Below the pieces are notes generated by a model. It had not been told where the DNA came from. It saw only the letters and a list, made by a program, of their open reading frames with translations, and made no database searches. This document shows positions 9,203 through 18,251 of a stretch of 64,000 bases of DNA, in pieces (positions within the stretch are counted from its first letter, which is position 1; each line of letters begins with the position of its first letter). The translations under genes and the position numbers were made by a program. Source of the DNA: CAWJFJ01 sp963800065 (GTDB lineage Bacteria; Actinomycetota; Acidimicrobiia; Acidimicrobiales; UBA8190); contig CAWCZO010000010.1 of the NCBI GenBank assembly GCA_963800065.1, forward strand, positions 1 through 64,000. Reading direction: 5' to 3'.

Positions 9203-10348
9203 ATGACCACCGAGACCCGCACCAGCAACCGGATCACCCGCACCATCAAGATCAGCGCCGGACTGTGTGTGGGCGCCCTGGCCATGGGATCGGCCGCCGT
9301 GCTCGTGTCCTCACCGGCCTACGCCGGCACCCTCCCCGCAGCCAACGCCCCCACCCCGACCTTCACCAGCGACACCACCTTCACCGCCCCCGCCGGTGCC
9401 ATCTACGAAGTCCCGCGTCACGGCTTCAACCTCACCGACCTCCAGAACGTCACCATCGACGGTGGGACGTGGGTGGACCCGAACACCTCGCCCGGTGACA
9501 CCAACGGCCACGGCGCCGCCCTGGGGCGTGCCGGCTTCGACATCGTCGGCGGCAGTGGCATCACCCTCGAGAACATGTCCATCGTGGGGGCCAACTTCAG
9601 CGGTGGCTACTACGCCAAGCTGGCCTCCAACGCCGCCATCAACGCCGACGGCACCGCCCACCTGACGGTGTCGGGCGTGAACGTCGCCCACGTCTTCGGT
9701 GACTGCCTGACCCTCGGAGCCTGGTATCAGGGGTACGACCCCAACGTCACCGTGACACCGGACACCAACGCCACCGTGACCAACTTCGAAGGCGACGTCT
9801 GCGGACGCCAGGGCATCGCCCTGGTCGACCTGAACGGCCTCACCGCCAGCAACGTGACCATCGGGGCCACCGGCTTCGAGAGCCTGGACTTCGAGTCCGA
9901 CACGGTGGGCATCGGCACCAAGAACGCCACCGTCACCAACTGCAGCCTGGCCAAGCCGGTCAACATCTCGGCGGCGGGGAGGCAGTCGGGGAAGATCACC
10001 ATCAGCGACTGCACCATCGGGAACCGCCCCACCGGTGAGGCCGTCATCGCATCGAACCTCAACGGTTCGACGCCCTATGGACCCATCGTCTTCGACAACG
10101 ACACCTTCGCCTGCGCCGCCTCGGTCTACGTCTCGTGCTTCCAGCTCTCCGGGTTCGACGTCACGGTCGAGAACAGCTCGGCGACGGTCGGCACCCCCGA
10201 CGTGCCCGAGCAGGTGTACGCCGTCAATGGCGCCAGCACCGTGGCCTTCAACAACGACGACGTCTCCGGTTACTTCGCCAAGCCCGTCGGCACCTCCGGC
10301 CCCAACGCCACGGTGACCGTGACCGGCGGCGTCTGGCAGGACTCCTGA
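9203..10348 (+). CDS. Secreted right-handed beta-helix protein
   Basis: 381 residues from ATG 9203; the frame is open further upstream but AAGGGCAG lies just ahead of this ATG and the signal peptide starts right after it. Residues about 15-42 are the signal peptide (SAGLCVGALAMGSAAVLV, cleavage near AYA-GT). The rest is a parallel beta-helix with recurring units such as NVTIDGGTW, TLENMSIVG and KITISDCTIGN. This fold is typical of pectate-lyase-like carbohydrate-active proteins, but no catalytic set is recognisable. The gene stands alone, closed by two tandem hairpins downstream. Likely an extracellular polysaccharide-binding or -cleaving protein. Confidence 0.75.
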   Translation: MTTETRTSNRITRTIKISAGLCVGALAMGSAAVLVSSPAYAGTLPAANAPTPTFTSDTTFTAPAGAIYEVPRHGFNLTDLQNVTIDGGTWVDPNTSPGDTNGHGAALGRAGFDIVGGSGITLENMSIVGANFSGGYYAKLASNAAINADGTAHLTVSGVNVAHVFGDCLTLGAWYQGYDPNVTVTPDTNATVTNFEGDVCGRQGIALVDLNGLTASNVTIGATGFESLDFESDTVGIGTKNATVTNCSLAKPVNISAAGRQSGKITISDCTIGNRPTGEAVIASNLNGSTPYGPIVFDNDTFACAASVYVSCFQLSGFDVTVENSSATVGTPDVPEQVYAVNGASTVAFNNDDVSGYFAKPVGTSGPNATVTVTGGVWQDS

Positions 10349-10392
10349 GCCCTCCCTGACGCCGACGGTGTCGGACGGGAAGCTCACACGAT

Positions 10393-10429
10393 CTCTGGGA
10401 GTGTGGTCAAGGGAGGGCGACTCCCAGAG
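10393..10429 (+). terminator. Stem-loop 45 bp after the beta-helix gene
   Basis: A perfect 10-bp inverted repeat (CTCTGGGAGT at 10393-10402 against ACTCCCAGAG at 10420-10429) with a 17-base loop. It is the first of two consecutive hairpins after the stop at 10348. Confidence 0.5.
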
Positions 10430-10431
10430 CG

Positions 10432-10461
10432 AAGGGGGCCGGACGAAAGTCCGGCCCCCTT
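10432..10461 (+). terminator. Strong GC-rich hairpin with GAAA tetraloop
   Basis: A perfect 13-bp stem (AAGGGGGCCGGAC / GTCCGGCCCCCTT) closed by the stable GNRA loop GAAA at 10445-10448. It has no long T tract, as is common for actinobacterial terminators. It separates the beta-helix gene from the small gene at 10657. Confidence 0.8.
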
Positions 10462-10656
10462 CCCACGTCTCCGGTGTCACGACACCACGGCATCGGACGC
10501 CGACCTTCCCACTCCGATGTCCCCGGTTGCGGCACATGGCAGAGCTGGCCGTTGCAGCGACGGTCGGGGTGCGCTGCTGGAGCCCTTTTTGAGATCCCCG
10601 TCGCACCGCTAATCGAGAGATCTCCACCACGGATCCGCACAACAAGGAGGTCCACC

Positions 10657-10920
10657 ATGACCAGAGCCATTGGCAACAACGGCGATCTCCGGGACCGATC
10701 GCCGAGAGCTCACAACCTCCTAGACACTGACACGTCTTCACACCCGCGGACACTGCGCCAGCACTACCTGGATCGCCTCGGAGGGATGGGCGGTCGTCCC
10801 ACCGAGCCTGTCAGGACGTACCCCCAGGGGCGGGTGTGTCGAGAGCTCGGCTATGACACGCGCCTATCCATTTACAACGGGGACATCTACTGTGCTCAGC
10901 ACCAGCCGCGAAGGGCGTGA
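10657..10920 (+). CDS. Small protein with CxxxGx..LSxYN..YCxxH zinc-ribbon-like motif
   Basis: 87 residues. ATG 10657 is preceded by a near-perfect AAGGAGG with six-base spacing, so the start is clear. The C-terminal third carries CRELGYDTRLSIYNGDIYC followed by AQH, the motif of a family of small actinobacterial proteins in which a Cys-Cys-Cys-His set is expected to bind metal. Here the second expected cysteine is a tyrosine (GY instead of GC), so metal binding may be lost. Function is unknown; such proteins are often regulatory. It stands alone between the tandem terminators and the next gene. Confidence 0.65.
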   Translation: MTRAIGNNGDLRDRSPRAHNLLDTDTSSHPRTLRQHYLDRLGGMGGRPTEPVRTYPQGRVCRELGYDTRLSIYNGDIYCAQHQPRRA

Positions 10921-11253
10921 CGCAGGCGTCGACGAAACTATTCTGCGAGTGGTACTGCGGAGCTGCTGCAGCGCAGCGTTCGATCCGCAAGAGAGGTGCG
11001 GTAATATAGCCTGGCCTGGCCGACAGTCTTCTTCGGCGCGTGCTGCCATGAACTGTTCCTCTCGCAGTTCGATGGCCAGCGCCTCGCGAGGGCGTGCCAC
11101 AACATCATCAGGCGATCCAACTCTTCGCCCCAGCACGGCGTCCTGGAACCTCGTGGACAAGTGTTTCCACTTCCACGTTGACGAGCAGTACGGGTGTGCA
11201 AGAGTACGAGGTACGCAGCTTGGTTTGATTTAGCAACTATTGGAGGGCCGACA
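10921..11253. other. 333-bp intergenic region
   Basis: It holds the promoter of the SRPBCC gene at 11254. A short AT-rich patch (GGTAATATAG near 11000) could be a -10 region. A minus-strand open frame (10864-11160) lacks a ribosome binding site and family resemblance. Nothing else is supported. Confidence 0.35.
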
Positions 11254-11838
11254 GTGACGATCTTTCGCTTCGCCGGTCTCGGTGCGATCGTCGGCGGACT
11301 CGTTGCCGGCACCTATGTACTCACCGTACGAGGGGCACTGACGGTGGATCTGGAAGTGGGTCGGCGAATCCGTCCGCTCGGTCCACGTCACATGCACATA
11401 TCGGCAGATCCCCAAACGGTGTTCGATGTCGTGGCCGCTCCGTACCTAGGAAAGACGCCACGAGCCATGGAAGGCAAGTTGGACGTCCTTGAACGGGCCA
11501 GCGACATGGTGTTGGCGGCCCACTACACCCCGGTTGCCGGTGGGATGACGGCGACGACGGTGGAGACCGTTCGATTTGAGCGTCCGAACATCATCTCGTT
11601 CAACCTGGTGCGAGGGCCAGTACCCCATGTTCGAGAGACCTTCCAGTTCGATCCCGCCGACGGTGGCACGCAATTCACCTACTCAGGAGAGATCGGCGCG
11701 GATCTGTGGGCCTTTGGGGAGTGGTGGGCAGGGCTCGTCGCCGGACCCTGGGAACGCACGGTCGAGACATCCATGGCCGGCATCAAAGATGAGGCCGAGC
11801 GGATCGCCGCGGTGAAGAGGTCGGGAGCCCGCCAGTAG
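11254..11838 (+). CDS. SRPBCC (START/polyketide-cyclase-like) protein with N-terminal membrane anchor
   Basis: 194 residues from GTG 11254, chosen because GGAGG lies seven bases upstream; the frame opens earlier at 11194 without such a site. Residues about 5-28 are hydrophobic (FAGLGAIVGGLVAGTYVL), consistent with a single membrane anchor. The remainder has the SRPBCC pattern: HISADPQTVFDVVAAP at the start of the helix-grip fold, a central TTVETVRFERPNIISF strand and a long C-terminal helix. This fold binds hydrophobic ligands, but nothing fixes the ligand. It is followed 85 bp later by the HD-GYP gene on the same strand. Confidence 0.7.
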   Translation: MTIFRFAGLGAIVGGLVAGTYVLTVRGALTVDLEVGRRIRPLGPRHMHISADPQTVFDVVAAPYLGKTPRAMEGKLDVLERASDMVLAAHYTPVAGGMTATTVETVRFERPNIISFNLVRGPVPHVRETFQFDPADGGTQFTYSGEIGADLWAFGEWWAGLVAGPWERTVETSMAGIKDEAERIAAVKRSGARQ

Positions 11839-11923
11839 ATCTCCTGGTCAACGCTGCTTTTTGACGTGAGGACCTTGGCGTCGGCTGTTCAAGCAAGTCC
11901 CGGTATCAGCCGATACCGAGGAG

Positions 11924-13441
11924 ATGAACGACAGGCGGGCAAGGAGGGCCCGACCGGGGCTGTTCCTATGGTGGGCTGTCCTGGCGGGTCTAGGTGGCTT
12001 CCTGGTCGTGGGGCTACGGGGGCCATGGGCCAGTGTTCAGCTGGTGTCGCCGGTGGCGTTGTTCTGGCTCGTCGTCATTGGCGCCGGGCTGTGCTGGCTT
12101 CCAGCCCTGGTGGTGATTGTCGTCGGCTGGCGTCGGGGTCTGGCGGAACTCGCCATCCTCGGTGCCGCCCTGGCCGTGGAGTCGGGGTTCGGCGTGGTGC
12201 ACGGCCTCACGGTTCCCGGGGTCCTTTACGGGCCGAACAATGCCGTGTTGAGTTCCGCCTTCCTCGCCCTGCCGCTGGCGCTCGTGACCGCCATCCCCAT
12301 CCTCGCCCGACAGTCAGAGGCCGGAGCCGTGCTCGGACGACACTGGCGCAGTTGGGCGGTCGGCTGGACGGTATTGGGCGCGGCCGGTGCCGCCGTCCTT
12401 CTCACTCGTCCCGACCTTTTCGCCGCCCCTACCATGGGCACCCCCATTCCCCTCTTCGTGGGTGCATGTTCGCTTGGCGTCACTATGGCGCTGTCGATCC
12501 GCCACCTCCGCCTGTACTGGGTGGGCAGGCTCCGAGCTTCGCTCGTCACCTCACTGACCTTGTTGTCGCTAGGACTGTCGGGCCTCGTGTGGCTCGGCCG
12601 GAGCCCGTTCTCGCTGGGGTTCTGGACCGCCCACATCCTGGACATCGGAGGCGTGGCCGGCGCGGCCGTGGCGCTCGGCGTCGGCTACCGCTCGCAGCCC
12701 TCCATCATCAAGCTGATCGCACCGGTGCTGACACGAGACCCTTTGGTCGCTCTCGATCTCGGCCTGTCGCCGGCCGTCCATCGCTTCGTGGGACTGTTGG
12801 ACCGCAAAGACCCTGTCACCAAAGACCATGTGACTCGGGTGGGAGAGTTGGCCGTCCGAACCGGAGAGCGCGCCGGCCTACGGGGAACCCGGCTTCGCAA
12901 CCTTGGTCTGGCTGCTCTTCTCCACGACATCGGCAAACTCGAGATCCCCGAACACATCCTCACCAAACCCGGCGCCCTGACCGATGATGAAATGGAGGTT
13001 ATCCACACCCATCCGACCATCGGTGAGCGCCTTATGCTGAGCGAGCCGGAGCTTGCCCCGGCGGCATCCTTCGTGCGCTCTCATCACGAACGCCACGACG
13101 GGCGGGGTTACCCCGACGGCTTAGCCGGGGACCAGATCCCCGTGGAGGTAGGCATTATCAGCACCTGCGACGCCTTCGATGCCATGTGTCACACGCGGCA
13201 TTACCGCCAGGGCATGGGACAAGAAAGGGCCATTGCAGTGCTGTCCGAGCACGCTGGTTCGCAGTGGAACGCCGAGGCAGTGGCCCTCGTCGTGGCCACG
13301 ATCCAATCGGACGCTGTCACCGGGAGCGCTCTTGACGATGTCGGCCGGACGGGCGATGCCGAGGAACTTGCTTGCGGGTGCGCCGACGCCCTTCCCGACG
13401 AGGTTCGAGAACTGGCGCTTGCCGGCCAGCGGCGGAGCTGA
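11924..13441 (+). CDS. Membrane HD-GYP cyclic-di-GMP phosphodiesterase
   Basis: 505 residues. The N-terminal half (about 10-265) consists of seven or eight hydrophobic segments and is probably a membrane sensor. The C-terminal half is a complete HD-GYP domain: HDIGKLEIPEHILTKPG near residue 334, HTHPTIGE, and HHERHDGRGYP, the diagnostic GYP segment. HD-GYP proteins hydrolyse c-di-GMP to pGpG or GMP using a metal centre made by these His and Asp residues, all present here. GAGGAG touches the ATG directly, so the start could lie a little downstream. It sits in the same 8 kb as a GGDEF-EAL protein and BldD. Confidence 0.88.
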   Translation: MNDRRARRARPGLFLWWAVLAGLGGFLVVGLRGPWASVQLVSPVALFWLVVIGAGLCWLPALVVIVVGWRRGLAELAILGAALAVESGFGVVHGLTVPGVLYGPNNAVLSSAFLALPLALVTAIPILARQSEAGAVLGRHWRSWAVGWTVLGAAGAAVLLTRPDLFAAPTMGTPIPLFVGACSLGVTMALSIRHLRLYWVGRLRASLVTSLTLLSLGLSGLVWLGRSPFSLGFWTAHILDIGGVAGAAVALGVGYRSQPSIIKLIAPVLTRDPLVALDLGLSPAVHRFVGLLDRKDPVTKDHVTRVGELAVRTGERAGLRGTRLRNLGLAALLHDIGKLEIPEHILTKPGALTDDEMEVIHTHPTIGERLMLSEPELAPAASFVRSHHERHDGRGYPDGLAGDQIPVEVGIISTCDAFDAMCHTRHYRQGMGQERAIAVLSEHAGSQWNAEAVALVVATIQSDAVTGSALDDVGRTGDAEELACGCADALPDEVRELALAGQRRS

Positions 13442-13647
13442 CTCCCGAGAGAGTCAAGGGCGACGCCCTGGCCCAATGGTTTTGCGAAAAGCGAGGCCAC
13501 ACTGTGGATCCTCCTCGACGGGCCTCAGTTCCCGACGGCACTCAACGACTGAACCTTCTCTGAACGCCTCGACGCACGCATTGGCCGTGCGACAAGCGGC
13601 GGAGTTGCCTTAATCCGTCGGCGACGACAAGAACTTATGATTCGGGC

Positions 13648-14691
13648 ATGGTCGGTGGAAGAGGCGATGTCGGGACGAGCGAACCAGCCTCGGTGCGATG
13701 GAAGCGACGCGCGGTCACTATCCCGACCATGCTCGGCGCCACAGCGGCAGCGGTCCTCTTTTCACCGGCGATCGTCGCCGGGGCTGTCATCTACGACTTC
13801 GTCCGCTTGCGCTTCCGCCTACCGTCCCTCCGCCTGTTCTTGTTCGTGACGCAGTACTTGGTCAACGACAGCGCCGAGATCCTCCTCTCGGGGCCGTACT
13901 GGTTGGCGGCTGGGTTCGGGGCTCGCCTTGACTCGGTAGCCTCAATCCACCGTCACGAACGCCTCCAGCGATGGTCCATTGATCTGATGGCCCGGCGGGC
14001 CGACCAACTCCTTGGCTTGACGGTGGATGTCGATGCCGAGGGAGCGGCAGCGCTCGAGAAGCCTGGCCCGGTCATCGTGCTGTGTCGTCACGTCAACGTT
14101 GTGGACTCATCCCTCCCGGCGTTGCTCTACCAGCAGCGGGGCTATCACGTGCGAGGCATCATCATGGCGGAACTCCTCGCCGATCCCGGCTTTGATCTGC
14201 TCTACGGCCGCCTTGGATCAGTATTCATCACCCGGGATAACGGTCCTGAAGCACGGAAGGCAGTCGCCCGGCTCCGAGGCAGCGACGACCCGGAGACGGC
14301 CATAGTCATCTTTCCGGAGGGTCGGCTCTTTCGCCCCGAGCTGCTGAGAAGGTACTTGGACAAGCTCGCGCAGAGCGACGCCCCCCGCAGCCATCGTCTC
14401 TCGGGACTCCGACATGTGCTTCCGCCACGCCTCGGAGGCGTCGACGTCCTGCTTGACGCCAACCCCGGAGTTGATGTCGTGGTCATCGCTCATGCCGGAC
14501 TCGACTCCTATCCGAGCTTCATGGAATTGGCCCGCAGTGCACCGCTGACCGCCCCTCTCCGCGTGACGGCCTGGCGGTTCCCCAACGCAGACATCCCCGC
14601 GGCCAAGGACGAGCGGTTGGCCTGGCTTGACGAGGCGTGGTGCCGGGTCGACGAATGGGTTGACGGCCAAATGGCCGTCCCGGGCCATTAG
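13648..14691 (+). CDS. PlsC-like acyltransferase family protein
   Basis: 347 residues from ATG 13648. TATGAT ends only six bases before the ATG, which suggests a leaderless transcript. Hydrophobic stretches lie near residues 25-50. The glycerolipid acyltransferase motifs are present in variant form: RHVNVVDSS for the usual H-x4-D block near residue 150, and FPEGRLF for the FPEGTR block near residue 225. The family moves acyl chains to lysophospholipids at the membrane; the longer N-terminus and variant motifs make the exact substrate uncertain. It stands alone between the HD-GYP gene and the minus-strand amidase-like gene. Confidence 0.75.
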   Translation: MVGGRGDVGTSEPASVRWKRRAVTIPTMLGATAAAVLFSPAIVAGAVIYDFVRLRFRLPSLRLFLFVTQYLVNDSAEILLSGPYWLAAGFGARLDSVASIHRHERLQRWSIDLMARRADQLLGLTVDVDAEGAAALEKPGPVIVLCRHVNVVDSSLPALLYQQRGYHVRGIIMAELLADPGFDLLYGRLGSVFITRDNGPEARKAVARLRGSDDPETAIVIFPEGRLFRPELLRRYLDKLAQSDAPRSHRLSGLRHVLPPRLGGVDVLLDANPGVDVVVIAHAGLDSYPSFMELARSAPLTAPLRVTAWRFPNADIPAAKDERLAWLDEAWCRVDEWVDGQMAVPGH

Positions 14692-14979
14692 GAGACTCGG
14701 GTCCGAGCGCCTTCCTGTGTACACCAGCCAGCGGACACGGCTCCCTTTGAGTCGAACGAGAAGCCCGTGCGTAGCACGCCCGTGCCGCTATTCCCAACGA
14801 CCTGAACGTCGACCCTCCGCTATTCGTCGACCCGGAGCATTACTGCGGAGGGCTGGGGCTGGCCTGCCAGAGCGCACAGAACCGGCAGTTGCGACGGGCC
14901 TTGGGCCTTCAACGGTCTGCGGTGACGTTGTCGTTACCGGACGGTTTCCTGGCAGCCAGTGAGATCCGGGCTGGCAGTG

Positions 14980-15627
14980 CTAGCGAGTGTCAGCGCCGGG
15001 CCTGGGCGGCTCGGTTGGGGCGCCCAGAACGGTGATCTCCTCGCCCAGATGGGCGCCCTGAAGAAGCCCGAGGTGGTCGCCGCTCCAGAAGCGGCCGGCG
15101 TCGTACCAGTTGGCCGGGCGGTTGTCGGCGAGAAGGCCCATGGCCTGATAGGTGCCGGCGACCACCTCGGCGCAGTAGCTAGCCTCGACGTCGGCCGGGC
15201 GGCGAATCCGCCCCCGGGCCCAACGGCCGGCCAGGGCGAGCATGGCCGGGAACGGGGTGCCGTCCTTACGCGCGATTTCCGTCAGCAGAGCGTCCTCCAT
15301 CTCCGGGGTCACCTCGGCGTGTAGCTGGCGGAGCCAGGCGCTCTGGTGGTAGCGCTCCATCCAGGTGGTTACCGCCCCCCGCAGGTCGTGCAGTTGCACG
15401 CCCCGGTGGTAGGTGCCACTCCACACGTCGAGCAGCGAGTGGCCCAGTTCGGCATGCCACATCAGAGGCGGGAGGTCCTCGAGCACGACCGCCATGCCTA
15501 CATGGTTGACGGGGCTGTTGGTGAAAACTCGGATGGCGTGGTCGGCGGCGCTCGGGCCCCGGAACAGCCAAAGATCCCCGGTACGCGTCAGTTCGACGGC
15601 GTCCTCCAAGCTGAGCGGTTCAGCCAC
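14980..15627 (-). CDS. Permuted papain-like (NlpC/P60-related) cysteine hydrolase
   Basis: 215 residues from GTG 15627. Near the N-terminus NHVGMAV supplies the histidine expected of permuted papain-fold hydrolases (GDLWLFRG then SPVNHVGMA), and near residue 150 SYCAEVVAGTY supplies the candidate nucleophile cysteine, the order typical of the permuted family (YiiX/YebB-like). Such enzymes cleave amide or ester bonds in lipids or peptidoglycan. No signal peptide is visible, so it is probably cytoplasmic. The ribosome binding site is weak, but the start codon overlaps the end of a small upstream frame (stop 15620-15622), which would allow translational coupling. Confidence 0.65.
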   Translation of the reverse strand: MAEPLSLEDAVELTRTGDLWLFRGPSAADHAIRVFTNSPVNHVGMAVVLEDLPPLMWHAELGHSLLDVWSGTYHRGVQLHDLRGAVTTWMERYHQSAWLRQLHAEVTPEMEDALLTEIARKDGTPFPAMLALAGRWARGRIRRPADVEASYCAEVVAGTYQAMGLLADNRPANWYDAGRFWSGDHLGLLQGAHLGEEITVLGAPTEPPRPGADTR

Positions 15628-15769
15628 GGCGCACGAGCTGGAACGACTTTCCTGCCAGGCGGCGCACGCGGCGGAAGCGGTCTGGCTGAGCGGCCGGGAG
15701 GCTCACCACCGGGGCGGCATCCGCGATCGCCGCGATGGCTGCGACCCGCTGGTGTAGTCGGGTCCGCAC
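15620..15769 (-). CDS. Possible small upstream gene overlapping the hydrolase start
   Basis: A frame ending with TGA at 15620-15622 overlaps the GTG of the hydrolase gene by eight bases. From a GTG at 15769 it would encode 49 residues (VRTRLHQRVAAIAAIADA then a basic tail), with strong G/C third positions typical of real genes here. The open frame extends further up, to about 15840, without an obvious start codon, so it may be the tail of a broken gene. Function unknown. Confidence 0.3.
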   Translation of the reverse strand: MRTRLHQRVAAIAAIADAAPVVSLPAAQPDRFRRVRRLAGKSFQLVRRG

Positions 15770-16015
15770 GTCCTCGGGCGTGTAAGCCTTCCGTCGACGT
15801 TCCGATCGGACACAGCCACCGCTTGGTCCCCGAGACGACCCCGCCGATCGCCATGGGCGGTGCGCGTCTGACCGGGAATATCGAACTCCGGCAATCTCAG
15901 GCGCTCGCTCTGACCTGGCATGAGTGCAGGCTTCCTCGTCCCGGGTCCCCCTACGGTGGCCCTATATCCACAATGATTCCTTGCTGAGAAGACTACGGAC
16001 GAGAGGCCTTGGCTC

Positions 16016-16429
16016 ATGACCCGCAGCGAGATTGTCCGAACCGCCTATCAGCGATTTAACGACAAGAACTTTGACGGTGCCCTGGACCTCTGCGACCCTG
16101 ACATCGAGTTCCGAGACTTGTTGAACAAGGACGGCAGGGCCTATGGACGCAGAGCTGTCCGTCAGCGCTTCGAAGAGCGGTTTTCAGATGCAACTGTCCA
16201 CGTGACCGTTGGGGACGTGGTGGAACTAGGTAACACGGTCATCGCAACGGCATGTTGCCAGGTTTATGACTCGGCTGGCCGTCCAGTGGGTCCCTACGTG
16301 GTTGTCACTGACCACTTTAGCTTTCGTGGCAATCGCATCCTTCGCATCGAGACGACACAGTTTGAGACGCTTCCTGACCAAGTAAAGGCGGTCTTACAGC
16401 CTGGCGCCCCAACACCGCAGGTCACCTGA
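16016..16429 (+). CDS. SnoaL/NTF2-like domain protein
   Basis: 137 residues from ATG 16016. The pattern is that of a SnoaL-like, nuclear-transport-factor-2-fold protein: an N-terminal helix with AYQRFNDKNFDGALDLCD, then PDIEFRD, RQRFEERF, and a C-terminal curved sheet ending in DHFSFRGNRILRIETTQFE. These small cone-shaped proteins bind or isomerise hydrophobic ligands; no catalytic set can be assigned. The ribosome binding site is weak (GAGAGG). A second, unrelated-looking NTF2-like gene lies at 23920. Confidence 0.7.
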   Translation: MTRSEIVRTAYQRFNDKNFDGALDLCDPDIEFRDLLNKDGRAYGRRAVRQRFEERFSDATVHVTVGDVVELGNTVIATACCQVYDSAGRPVGPYVVVTDHFSFRGNRILRIETTQFETLPDQVKAVLQPGAPTPQVT

Positions 16430-16499
16430 CGGGCAACCCTGGGGTGACCGCCCTGCCTCGGTCGGCGCGCCCTGGACTCATAGCCATTTCCGCATACCC

Positions 16500-18251
16500 A
16501 TGACGTCGACTCGAGCGCCGGCCCGTCGGATGGTCCGATCCCGGCATCCGGACCCATCAAGACTGCCACCGCTCGGAAGACCGCAACGAACTAGCGGTGG
16601 TGTCCTCTGGCGGGCTTTAGACGAGGCCCAGGGTGCCGATACCTTTTACATGGTGGTCCGTGGGCAGGAAGGTAGGCCTTCGAACGATCGCACCTGCGCG
16701 CCCACGGTCATCACTCGTAATGTCACCCGCGAGCACTACTTCGAATCAGCGCTCGAACGGACACGACACGCGTTCCAGGCGATCGCAACAGGACCCAAGC
16801 GTCGCGACATTACGAATGGGGTTCCGGATAGCGAAGCCCGTCTTCTCAGTCGGTCGGCGAGCTTCTTGTTCTTCGGGGCGGGGACGATCGCTGTCGCCAA
16901 CAGCTATCTCGCGTCTCTCCATGGAGCCAACATCCAGGCCCTCCGCCTGACCGGATTGCTATCTATGCTCGCAGCCTTCGGAGTGCCACTGCTTCCGTGG
17001 TCGTGGAACCGTCGCCTCGTTGCCAGCAGCCTCGTCATCGGCGCAGTCGGCTTTGTCGTCCTGAGTGATCAGCTCAATCATTTCTCGCACACCCAATCAG
17101 CGGTCGCGGTATACCCAGTCTTCTTTATCATGGTGGTCGCGTGGGCCGGATTCATCCAAATCCGAGGAGTCGCATCCATCACCGCCCTTCTCTCCGGTCT
17201 GGCCCTAAGTGGAATGCTCCTCGCGGGTGGACACCAGTCGATCTCTTGGGAGTGTGCCCTCGTTTCTATGTCTGCTGCCGCGGTATTAGGCGAGGTCTTG
17301 GCTTGGTCACACAAGCGCGTGTCGCATCTCGCAACACTCGAAGTAGACCGTCGACTGCATGACCCTCTTACCGGCTTGGGCAACCGCCTCCTCTTCATCG
17401 AGCGAATGGACCAAGCACTTGCCCGACTGCGACGCAACAAGGACCCCCTAGCCGTGCTCTTCGTTGATCTCGATCGATTCAAACATGTGAATGATTCGTT
17501 CGGTCATGCGGCCGGAGACCAACTTTTGCTCGACGCGGCAGGACGACTCCGAGCAGCAGTTCGTGAAAACGATGATGTCGCCCGCTTCGGCGGAGACGAG
17601 TTTGCCGTCCTTTGTCAGGACATCGAAGATATAGGTGGCACAATCCAGATTGCACGCCGCGTCCTCGACGCCTTTGCTGCTCCATTCGTTTGCAACAAAC
17701 GTGAACTCTTTGTCACCGCAAGCGTGGGTATTGCCTTTGCAAGCAGTGGCTATGAGACAGCTGAGGTGCTCCTGCAGAACGCAGACGCGGCCATGTATCG
17801 AGCAAAGGAAAGCGGAAGAGCCCGATTCGAAATATTCGACGATTCGATGCAGCACATGATTGCAACTCGCTTGGAGCTCGAAAGTGCACTTTGTCAGGTC
17901 GTGAGTCGTAACGAACTGCGCGTCCATTACCAGCCCCTCCTGGCCAACGACGCCCACACGATTATTGGCTTTGAAGCTCTTGTGCGCTGGGAACGTCCTG
18001 GCTTTGGACTCCTGGGGCCGGGCGAGTTCATTGCTGTCGCGGAGGAAACGGGCATCATCATCGAAATCGGCGCCTGGATACTGAATGAGGCGTGCGGACT
18101 GGCTGCCACATGGGCGACCCTGTGGCCCGAGCGTCGATTGGGCGTTGCAGTCAATATCTCGAGTCGACAGGTGCTGAAAGGAGACATCTATCAGGCCGTT
18201 CGCGTCTGCTCTCGACGAGAGCGGTCTCGACCCGGCCTTGCTCACACTTGA
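16500..18251 (+). CDS. GGDEF-EAL protein, N-terminal part up to a frameshift
   Basis: 583 residues before the premature stop. About six membrane segments lie between residues 115 and 270. The GGDEF domain follows, with the intact active-site loop RFGGDEFAVL near residue 363 and DPLTGLGNR at its start. The EAL domain begins near residue 450 and keeps GFEALVRWE. At about 18203-18205 one extra base shifts the frame inside the EAL domain: the next expected residues SALDESGLDPALL appear in frame +2 and run into the downstream fragment. Restored, the protein has about 718 residues and could both make and degrade c-di-GMP. The N-terminal start is uncertain because there is no clear ribosome binding site. 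Codons are less GC-biased than in neighbours. Confidence 0.88.
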   Translation: MTSTRAPARRMVRSRHPDPSRLPPLGRPQRTSGGVLWRALDEAQGADTFYMVVRGQEGRPSNDRTCAPTVITRNVTREHYFESALERTRHAFQAIATGPKRRDITNGVPDSEARLLSRSASFLFFGAGTIAVANSYLASLHGANIQALRLTGLLSMLAAFGVPLLPWSWNRRLVASSLVIGAVGFVVLSDQLNHFSHTQSAVAVYPVFFIMVVAWAGFIQIRGVASITALLSGLALSGMLLAGGHQSISWECALVSMSAAAVLGEVLAWSHKRVSHLATLEVDRRLHDPLTGLGNRLLFIERMDQALARLRRNKDPLAVLFVDLDRFKHVNDSFGHAAGDQLLLDAAGRLRAAVRENDDVARFGGDEFAVLCQDIEDIGGTIQIARRVLDAFAAPFVCNKRELFVTASVGIAFASSGYETAEVLLQNADAAMYRAKESGRARFEIFDDSMQHMIATRLELESALCQVVSRNELRVHYQPLLANDAHTIIGFEALVRWERPGFGLLGPGEFIAVAEETGIIIEIGAWILNEACGLAATWATLWPERRLGVAVNISSRQVLKGDIYQAVRVCSRRERSRPGLAHT

